A program made the translations under genes and the position numbers. The notes beneath the pieces are model-generated. The model did no database searches, had not been told where the DNA came from, and was given only the letters and a program-made list of their open reading frames with translations. A DNA stretch of 64,000 nucleotides from Pilasporangium apinafurcum (Eukaryota > Oomycota > Peronosporomycetes > Pythiales > Pythiaceae), in contig BCKE01000029.1 of the NCBI GenBank assembly GCA_001600495.1, positions 355,807 to 419,806 on the forward strand, written 5' to 3'. Each line of letters starts with the position of its first letter. Positions within the stretch are counted from its first letter, which is position 1. Below are positions 56,275 to 64,000 of the stretch, piece after piece.

Positions 56275-56598
56275 ATGTATATCGATCATTGCCATGTATA
56301 TCTATCCAATATTGATTTAGTAATGCAATTTGAAGTGCCCCCTCCTGTGCTCACAACACAATTGCATTACTTAAATGGTTGCGTGGGGAGAGCAGATAAA
56401 CCCATAACACTTCATAAATAAATTACCTCCTTAAATACAAATTATTTCAAATCACCAATATAATATTTTATTTAGATATAGCACCCTTTATTTTATAATA
56501 TTATATTTAGATAATTTTATAGTAAGGTCGTGTCGTGTTTGAGTTCGCTGGCGCGGGTCAGTTTGAACTGCCCAGCAAGAGACAAATAATCGGAGAAT
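56275..56598. other. A+T-rich intergenic region upstream of CENP-A
   Basis: The stretch has strongly A+T-rich blocks (about 56400-56525) with repeated ATTTAGATA-like words. It is likely the 3' flank of SGT1 and the promoter of the CENP-A gene. No gene is seen. Confidence 0.5.
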
Positions 56599-57225
56599 AT
56601 GGCATCGCGAGGGCAAAAGCGATCGCCTTCCGGTAGCGACGACAGCGACCCCAGCAGTAGCGACGCTGCGTCATCGGCATCATCCACGCAGCCTACACCC
56701 CCACCGACGGCCAAGAAGGCACGCACAAAAGTCAGCCGCAAAGCCACTACACCCGTGCGTCAGTTCTCCACACCCGCCAGCAGTATCAGTAGGAGTTCCC
56801 TGGGCACGCCACAGACGCCGACAACTCCAAAACGGCGCTTCCGACCGGGTATGGTGGCACTACGCGAGATCCGCCACTACCAACGATCCACCCAGCTGCT
56901 GCTTCGGAAACTACCGTTTGCACGATTGGTGCGCGAAATCCAGATCACGTTCACGGCGCGCCAGTTCCGATGGCAAGCGGAGGCGCTCCTGGCACTACAG
57001 GAAGCAGCAGAGGCGCATATTGTGCGCTTATTCGAGGATGCGTAAGTGACCGTGGTATTGTATGGATGTAGATAGATGAATTTTGAGCGGCTGACTGCTT
57101 GTGCTGTGTATTTTCTGGTTGTGATTAGGTACATGTGCTCTATTCACGCGAAACGCGTTACACTGATGCCTAAGGATTTACATCTTGCGCGACGAATTCG
57201 AGGGCAAGGCAGTAGCTATGCATAG
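56599..57225 (+). CDS. CENPA: Centromeric histone H3 variant CENP-A
   Basis: Two exons (56599-57041 and 57129-57225) join in phase to 179 residues. The 85-residue tail is rich in Ser, Pro and Thr and unlike canonical H3. The histone fold starts at [20 protein letters not shown] and continues [20 protein letters not shown], then [40 protein letters not shown] and [11 protein letters not shown]. The features separate it from H3: Trp in place of Ser before the second helix, FEDAY instead of FEDTN, a long tail, and absence of the H3 tail sequence. These match CENP-A of animals. It replaces H3 in centromeric nucleosomes. The intron splits the Ala codon of FEDAY, inside the fold. Confidence 0.93.
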
Positions 57226-57534
57226 GATAGAGCGACGGCATTTTTGTTTTGTTTTGTTTTATTTTAGCTATGGTGTGGAAAATAATGATATTGTTTTGGA
57301 GGAAAAGCTGCGTGATCGCAGGGTCTCGCTTTCATTTTGATTTTCCCAACTTGCAACTATGCGTGTCATTACATGAAGAAGACGAAGCAAAAAGGAGGTT
57401 GATGGCCAATGATCACAGGCGAACGATCGGGTAGAAGAGGAGTATCACACGGAGGAGAGCAATGGGAGGAGTGTAAAGCAACACACCCAGCTCAGCAACG
57501 TTTGAGATATGTGAACTACAACATATTATCCACA
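57226..57534. other. Convergent intergenic region
   Basis: It separates the 3' ends of the CENP-A gene and the minus-strand ankyrin gene. A T-rich run lies near 57240-57265. No gene is recognised. Confidence 0.5.
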
Positions 57535-60490
57535 TCAGGAGAAATCCAGCGAGCGTGACACTTTGTCGTTGGGCAACGGTTGCAGACCTGCACTTATTTC
57601 TTCAGCATTGCTACTACCAACATTATTAATGCCGGTATCATAGGATTTGTTGATGGTATGCTGTTGCTGCTGTGGGCTTTGGACACTTTCTGTTCGATTC
57701 GGAGGGGAACCAGGCCATGGATCTCTGCCTTTAAATTGATTTTGCAACTTTTGCAAGGATGCACGTGCCTTCATGGACTTTGAGAACGTTGGACGACCGA
57801 AACGCTGCTTTGCGAGGTTTCTTCCAATAGCACTCAGCGTTTCCAAGCACTATGCCACCACATTCACAACATATTAAGATTAGCACAGCTTTAATAAGCA
57901 TCATATGTACCTAGAGGCGGTTGGCTTACCAAGGAATGTCCACTGCGCTGGGGGCAATAATGTTTGCACGTAGGAAGTCCCGACATGCATCTGTGAATTA
58001 GTGGCAACCACTTCAATAATGAAAAATAATGGGGTGAGTGCAGTTCGAGAATACGTACGTCTTAGCGTCAAACAGCTCACGACTCTTTCGCTTCCATTCG
58101 TCCACAATGGCACGCGCATCTTTTGCAGTTGGAATGGGTCCCAACTTAACTGCGACTTCGTAATCACTTTCAGGATCAAGAAACTGATAATCTTGGAACA
58201 ATTCCTGCAATGAGAGAGTAAAATACCATCTTAACATGAGCAAAAGGAAAACGATTTGAGTCGTGTATACAGAAAAAAAAACTCAGACCTGCTCGTTGCT
58301 CATTTGATCTTCAAACTTGTTCCCTGGTTCGCGTTCCCATATCCGCTTGACAGCGATGTATGGAGGTAAAATCGACGAGCATGATCCAGCGAGATACGCT
58401 TTCACTACATCTGCGTCGACTCCTTCATATTCACGATCTATAATCATAGCACATTGTTAGCATCACTGTGCGCGCAGCCGCTATACCAATGTTGTTCTAC
58501 GCGTTGAACCCACCTAGAATCAGTTGTCGTGTTTCTGGATCATACTTTACCACGCAATATTCCGCAGAACCGATTAGCAAGCGATCCTCAAGGGGAAAAT
58601 ACTTGGACACGTCTTCAGATGAGATAGCAATGTTCATCGCATTTTTCACTGCGAGAGTACCAGCAAATGGATGGGTAGATGCCTTGAATAATACAGCGTA
58701 ATACCATGCCTGCCTTGACTTGGACGAGTTGCGTTCTATACAGGCATGAGACTGGGGTGATGGTGTGCTTGGTGATGGAACCCGCGCTGGTGAATCTGGT
58801 AGTATCTGACCAGAAACTTCAGACATATTTGTCTCCATTACAATATCTTGGTCGATTGTGGGTGTGTAAGGTTTTGGTACTGCTTCGACTGACTTTTTTG
58901 GTGAAGATATCTCCACTTTGAAGCACTGAATCATCTTCAAGAGAACGCCAATCCAAGTTGGCCCCGCAAGCGCGCTTGTCGTAGCTGGTGTTGATACTAG
59001 AGAGAGATTATATCCATCCGTCTCGACTTTCAACTCGTTGGTGAACGTGAGATCCCAATAAATAGAGTCGAGAAAGATCGTATCCAGTCGAGTAACTTGC
59101 CACGTATCGGATGAGGCATCAAACAGCAGTGGGACGTATTCACGCAAGTAACTATCAAAGTTCACATATTCTTCAAACTTTGCTGGCCAATGTATCCACA
59201 CAATTTATCACATGAGCCAGATGAGCAATCCAACACTGAATCACAACAGAAACGACCACAATAAGACATACCATCGAGAAGGATACTCAGAAGTGTATTG
59301 CTTTGTCTAGAATAGGTGGTAAAATGTCGAGGAAGAACAAATCGATTTAGACCTTTCAGGAAGAGTGCAGATGCGATTGCTTTGTGTGGTCGAATGCGAT
59401 AAGATGCACTCACGAAACCTTCACAAAGAAAGCCAATGGACAACAACAGTGAACCCATAGGGTACTCATACATATCAATAACGAAATCAGTAACGTACTT
59501 CTAGCAAGAATGCTTTCAGCGTTTACAAGGACTTGAACCACATCTTCTGGTGGCCTCGAAAGTGTTCTCACCAGCGATAATGCCGTTAATCCCGATCGAT
59601 CCTGGATAGACGGATCGCAACCGCGCTGTAAGAGGCTTTGAACGACCTATTTTCGATATATCCCATTGCAATTGATCAGCTTATCGGTGAGATGAAAAAT
59701 TGAACATTTTCAGCAACTTACCTCCAGGTATCCGGCCATGGATGCTACATGCAGCGGTGTGCGTCCAAACTGTAGAAACATGGTCAAAGTTTCCATCCAG
59801 CTCATCACACTATCACCCACGTACTTAATGTAATTCACTTACCACGTCTCGGACGTTTGGGTCGAAACCAATGCGGTCGACAAAAAACTCTACCAATTTC
59901 ACTTTTGAATTTTGCCGAGCCATGGATACATCCACAGCTACATGTAATAATGTCGCACCAGCTTCGTTGCGAATGTTGCGCAAGTCCATTTTCCAGTGCT
60001 TTAGTCCATCACGTGTAGGTATCACACCTGTCTCAAACCACGATGCCAGCACTAAATACTTTCCTGCACTCGCTTGGTCGAAAAGCGCATGCAACACGGC
60101 ATTGGCCGTACTTTTCGCGGTCGCATACTGCATCGCCTGTTGAAACACTTTATCCTCTTCCTCTCGGCGCGTCACGGCCTCCAATAAGCTCGCCTTCAGC
60201 TGCTCTATCTGCACCTGCATCATTTCTAGCTGGCTATGGTTTGCTAAAGTTGGAGAAGTACTACCGGAACTTCCACTTAAACGTCCGTCGTTGGAGGTGG
60301 TAATGGTAATGTCGGGTCCACTGTTTTCGCCACGAAGCATCTCCTTACAAGAGATTTCCATGTTCTGCAGTCGCGCCTTCGCCTCGTTCATCATGTCCAT
60401 CAGCGTTCGATTGTTTTTCCGCGTCTCACTGACGCTCAAACTCCTCCTCTCGTCACTTAGCTCGACGTCCATCTCGACATCGAATACCAT
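57535..60490 (-). CDS. Ankyrin-repeat protein with Cys-rich C-terminal motif
   Basis: Nine exons (60490-59843, 59769-59722, 59646-59499, 59418-59272, 59182-58514, 58437-58289, 58204-58059, 57990-57930, 57849-57535) join in phase to 776 residues. Residues about 20-110 hold a predicted coiled coil. Ankyrin repeats follow at about 150-280: AGATLLHVAVDVSMARQN, FGRTPLHVASMAGYLEVVQS and LLQRGCDPSIQDRSGLTALL. The region from 330 to 550 has no family I recognise (KFEEYVNFDSYLREYVPLLF, VKYDPETRQLILG). Near 655-675 lies a possible metal site CMSGLPTCKHYCPQRSGHSL. The last 100 residues are disordered and Gln/Ser/Pro-rich. No enzyme motif is seen; an adaptor role is likely. The gene points away from the PAS kinase gene at 61608. 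Confidence 0.8.
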
Positions 60491-61607
60491 CGTTTTTTGT
60501 ATCCTCTGTATTCAAATAAAATGCGGGAAAGAAGAGAGGAAGAGGGTACAACATAACTATTTCCAGTAACCTAGTTACGTAACCGTAAAAATGGAGCCTC
60601 TAATGGTTATGTTGCACCCAACACCGAAAAATTACGCTGTGCAATAGATTTACTTATTTACGCAATATTTGTATAACCCATAATTTTATTACCAATATAG
60701 TCAAGTGGACTGTTTTGTCTTTTTTATGCATCGAGTCGGTCCGTTCGTTGTTTACGTGTACAGACAGGACAGGATCCAGTCTTTTTTTACCCAGGACTCT
60801 CTAAATTAATGACATGGATGGAAAAATCTTCACCTAAAAATGTCTGAACGAGCTGTGCAACGGAGCATTGGGACGGGACTCTTGTACATATTCGATTTAG
60901 TTTTTGTCCACATTGGAAAAGAAACATTTTCATCTAAATGCAAACTGCGGTATTTGTTAAATGCGCTTGTGATGGATCCGGCAAGAACCACATGCGCATG
61001 CTGGCATACTGTAAATGTCATTGTAAGAGTTGCATTCTCAGAATGTGCGTAATATGTATCCGGCACGGAACCTTGAAATCCACATAGCGTTTTTTTTTTG
61101 CTTTTTCCTTCTTATGGTACTACCGGTAATTTTCATATTCTAGCTTTTTTTTTCTAGCAACGGAAGCTTATGCATTCATGTAGACCAACCATGCAGGTAA
61201 TGTACATATACTTACAAACGAGGCAGGTTAATTTACTCAACTGCTGCTCCAATGTTGATGACAAAAGGTGCAGGTGGAATTGATCCATTCCACGCCAGCA
61301 AGCTTCTATTTGTGGCATGTCTCGTTCCGCTCGTCCTTTTTTCGCTTCTTTCATCACTCGATGATGAGCACAATTGAGAAAGAAGTGCTGTATGGAACAG
61401 ATAACGGGACCCAGTTCCGGCTTGTCTGTGTTCCTTCTGGTCTTCTGCTTTCTTGGCTCATTCACCCTGGGCTCCCAATGGTCGGACGGTCGGAATGAAA
61501 CAGAGAAAACCCAAAACAGGAAGATTTGGTTTGGGTTCCCTTTGCTCGCCCTCATTTACCAATCCGCGCGCGCAGAAACACGACGAACACTTGTGATCTA
61601 GAGAAGG
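60491..61607. other. Divergent intergenic region, 1.1 kb
   Basis: It lies between the ankyrin gene (minus) and the second PAS kinase (plus), so it should contain both promoters. Short open frames at 60840-61066 and 61154-61601 have no features. Oligo-T runs occur near 61090 and 61145. No gene is recognised. Confidence 0.5.
61551..61565 (+). promoter_or_regulatory. Possible oomycete initiator plus flanking element
   Basis: CTCATTTACCAATCC lies 43-57 nt upstream of the ATG of the second PAS kinase. It resembles the Inr TCATTYY followed by CAWTTT of oomycete promoters, with mismatches in the second part. Motif match only. Confidence 0.3.
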
Positions 61608-64000
61608 ATGGCGAAGCGGCCGCGCAACCAGAAATCCAAAGCGTCGGTGGACCAGAACGCCTCCACATCGCCTTCTTCTCTTTCAACCGATGTAATAGAA
61701 GAGGAAGCCGCACCTCCCACGCAAGAAATGGAATCGGAAACACGAATCCGCACCACTCGAATCTCGTCCACTAGCCACACGGGAGAGGGCGACAAAGGGA
61801 ATGAACACATTGTAGCACACTCAGCGGCGTTGATGCTACTTCAGGAGGCAAACGCTGCGGTCATGGGGGTCTCTCCTGATGGATTGGTGACGATCTGGAA
61901 CCACCGCATCGCGAGTATGACAGGATGGGACGAACACGATGTGGTCGGCCGCGCCATTGCTGATGTTATTTACGGAACGGACAACAAAGCAGAAGTCGTC
62001 GCCGCGATTGAACGCTGTTTTGCCGAGCGTACCGTACAGAGGAACATCAAGATCCCTTTACGATCGACTACGGGGCGTCATGCGAAGATACAGACCAATT
62101 TGACACCGTTGTTGGCTACTGATGGCACCTGCATTGGCGTGTATGGAATCGGTCAAGATGTCACAGAATGGACCATTCAAGAGCGACAGTATGCAACAGT
62201 GATTATGCACGCAAATGCGCCGATCATCGAGCTAGACAAGGAAGCCAAGATCACGATCTGGAATGCGAAGACAGCCTCTATGACTGGGTACCCCACTAGT
62301 GACATGATCGGGAAACCATTGGTACCGATGGTGGACGAAAACTTTCGCGACATTGTGACGGAGAAAATTGAGCAAACCATCCGAACTGGGATCGCTGGTG
62401 CTGAGTTTGAGTTGCCATTGATCACACAGTCTGGTTCTCGTGTGGAAATTGCGCTCTGTTTAACTCCACGCTTCGCTGCATCAGGATCTGTGGTCGGGAT
62501 TGTTGCCATTGGTCAAGACGTCACGGAACGAAATGCAAAAAAAATGGAATACCGGAAATTTATTGATTCGGCAAATGCACCCATTTTTGCGGTGGACACT
62601 GAAGGCAAAGTAGTGATCTTTAACGCGAAGGCAGTACAGACTAGCGAGTACTCCGCTGAAGAGGTTATGGGCAAGAATCTAGTGGACACACTCATATCCG
62701 AGGAGTACCGTCCTGCTGTCGCTGCTGTTTTTGAAAAGGCGTATGAAGGTATTGAAACGGCAAATCTTGAATTCCCCTTGGTGACCAAGAGCGGCCGAAA
62801 AGTTGAAATCTTATTGAATGCAACTCCACGATATGATCACAGGGGTAAACTTGCTGGCGTCATTGGGATTGGCCAAGATATCACAGATCGGATTATTCAA
62901 GAGCAGGAACATAGTCGTTTGATCGACACCGCAAATGCACCAATTTTTGGAGTCGATTTGGACTGTAAAGTTGTGACGTGGAACAGAAAGGCAGCGGCAA
63001 TTACACAGTACTCAAAAGAAGACGCTATTGGCGAAGACCTGAGTAAGTTTATAGCGGTTGAATACCGCAGTGCGGTTGAAAAGGTGCTATCGGAGGCACT
63101 AAACGGCAATGAGACAGCGAATTTTGAGTTCCCATTAGTCACGAATAGTGGACGGAGGCTCGATATTTTGCTTAACGCTACGACGAAGTATGATCACTTA
63201 GGAAATGTATGTGGAGTCGTCGGTATTGGTCAAGATATTACTGACAGACGTGCTCAAGAACAAGAGTACACGCGATTGATTGATACAGCAAATGCCCCGA
63301 TTTTTGGTGTGGATAAAGAATGTCGTGTCAATATCTGGAATCGGAAGGCGGCTCATATTACCGAATACTCTGTATTTGACGTGCTGGGTGCGAATTTGGT
63401 TGAAAACTTTATTCCAGATGAATATAAGAAAGAAGTTGGTGGTGTACTTTCGAAAGCCCTTGAAGGAATTGAAACTGCCAATTTCGAATTCCCATTAATC
63501 ACGCGGACTGGTCGACGCGTGGAGATCTTGCTGAATGCAACTCCGCGGTATGATGAAAAAGGTGCAATTATAGGAGTGGTGGGAATCGGTCAAGATATCA
63601 CCGTTCGTCTGGCTCAAGAAAAAGAATACAGTCGTCTTATTGATACAGCCAATGCACCGATTTTTGGCATCGACATGCATGGACTTGTCAATATATGGAA
63701 CAAAAAAGCTGCCGAAATCACCCAATTTTCTACTGAAGAAGTTATTGGGAAAGATTTGGTAAACAGATTTGTTTCCGAAGACCAGCGATCTGTCGTCGGC
63801 ATCGCTCTGCGGAAAGCATTACAGGGGGCTCAAACAGCCAACTTTGATTTTCCACTACTTACCAAGACTGGACGAAGAGTGGAAATAATGCTGAGCGCTA
63901 CACCACGATATAACGAGCTAGGAAATATTGTTGGTGTGGTAGGTATTGGACAGGACCTCACCGAGAGAATCGCTCAAGAACAGGAGTACACTCGTCTTAT
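61608..64000 (+). CDS. PAS-repeat hybrid histidine kinase, paralogue (3' end outside window)
   Basis: The frame opens at the ATG at 61608 (MAKRPRNQKSKASVDQNAS) and stays open to the window end, 797 codons. After a head of about 75 residues it encodes PAS domains aligned one to one with those of the 31.75-37.7 kb gene. The first is diverged (LLQEANAAVMGVSPDG), the second has VIMHANAPIIELD, and units 3-6 have RLIDTANAPIFGVD-type signatures. A seventh unit starts at the edge. The second and third units match their counterparts especially well (DENFRDIV, AIGQDVTERNAK). Kinase, receiver and HPt domains are expected further on but lie outside the window. No introns appear in the part seen. It should be a cytosolic sensor kinase like its paralogue. 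Confidence 0.92.
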   Translation, partial: MAKRPRNQKSKASVDQNASTSPSSLSTDVIEEEAAPPTQEMESETRIRTTRISSTSHTGEGDKGNEHIVAHSAALMLLQEANAAVMGVSPDGLVTIWNHRIASMTGWDEHDVVGRAIADVIYGTDNKAEVVAAIERCFAERTVQRNIKIPLRSTTGRHAKIQTNLTPLLATDGTCIGVYGIGQDVTEWTIQERQYATVIMHANAPIIELDKEAKITIWNAKTASMTGYPTSDMIGKPLVPMVDENFRDIVTEKIEQTIRTGIAGAEFELPLITQSGSRVEIALCLTPRFAASGSVVGIVAIGQDVTERNAKKMEYRKFIDSANAPIFAVDTEGKVVIFNAKAVQTSEYSAEEVMGKNLVDTLISEEYRPAVAAVFEKAYEGIETANLEFPLVTKSGRKVEILLNATPRYDHRGKLAGVIGIGQDITDRIIQEQEHSRLIDTANAPIFGVDLDCKVVTWNRKAAAITQYSKEDAIGEDLSKFIAVEYRSAVEKVLSEALNGNETANFEFPLVTNSGRRLDILLNATTKYDHLGNVCGVVGIGQDITDRRAQEQEYTRLIDTANAPIFGVDKECRVNIWNRKAAHITEYSVFDVLGANLVENFIPDEYKKEVGGVLSKALEGIETANFEFPLITRTGRRVEILLNATPRYDEKGAIIGVVGIGQDITVRLAQEKEYSRLIDTANAPIFGIDMHGLVNIWNKKAAEITQFSTEEVIGKDLVNRFVSEDQRSVVGIALRKALQGAQTANFDFPLLTKTGRRVEIMLSATPRYNELGNIVGVVGIGQDLTERIAQEQEYTRL

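Noticed and set aside
60840-61052. Short plus-strand open frame between the ankyrin and PAS kinase genes
   Set aside because: No domain, no splice structure, and a minus-strand open frame of equal length covers the same bases.

Overview
The window is nuclear DNA of a compact eukaryotic genome. Genes are packed with gaps of about 100 to 1,100 bases, and most carry several short GT-AG introns (roughly 45-100 nt). The protein set fits an oomycete: a PAS-repeat hybrid histidine kinase, a Rab18-type GTPase, a MAP2K with long tails, SGT1, CENP-A, and putative Inr/FPR-like start-site motifs. The fairly A+T-rich, gene-dense sequence would suit a white-rust (Albugo-like) lineage. That last point is inference; the genus cannot be proved from the sequence alone.

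Layout. 1-2.2 kb: minus-strand gene running off the left edge, with a duplicated beta-rich domain. 2.2-6.5 kb: relic-rich DNA (a TnpB/Fanzor fragment at 3.4-3.7 kb and a repeat at 5.35-5.74 kb) around a small helix-hairpin-helix gene. 6.5-9.1 kb: CCCH zinc finger fused to a TRF4-type nucleotidyltransferase. 9.5-24.4 kb, all minus strand: cytosolic tryptophanyl-tRNA synthetase, an inverted partner of the 5.4 kb repeat, porphobilinogen synthase, and a 3,702-residue armadillo-repeat protein without introns. 24.7-27.0 kb: two tightly packed minus-strand genes, an unknown protein and a membrane-anchored acyl-CoA-binding protein with two microexons. 27.1-31.5 kb: an ankyrin protein and a MAP2K-type kinase. 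31.75-37.7 kb: a ten-PAS hybrid histidine kinase with kinase, receiver and HPt domains in one chain. 39.4-40.6 kb: a decayed Fanzor (eukaryotic TnpB) gene. 40.9-43.3 kb: Rab18-like GTPase and proteasome assembly chaperone 3. 43.4-51.4 kb: a 2,459-residue multidomain coiled-coil protein. 51.9-57.2 kb: a small unknown gene, an Era GTPase, SGT1, and the centromeric histone CENP-A. 57.5-60.5 kb: a second ankyrin protein. 61.6 kb to the right edge: a paralogue of the PAS-repeat kinase, cut by the window end.

Most genes are housekeeping (translation, haem synthesis, RNA tailing, proteasome and ribosome assembly, centromere identity, trafficking). Two themes stand out. One is signalling: two inverted paralogous PAS-array kinases and a MAP2K. 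Their PAS units keep an almost exact 360-bp register, with the same one-codon deletion in both genes. The other is a scatter of TnpB/Fanzor-related debris: two recognisable gene fragments plus a pair of inverted repeats that appear to share the 3' end of the larger relic. Exon boundaries given here were derived by hand from splice signals and reading phase and have not been checked against transcripts.
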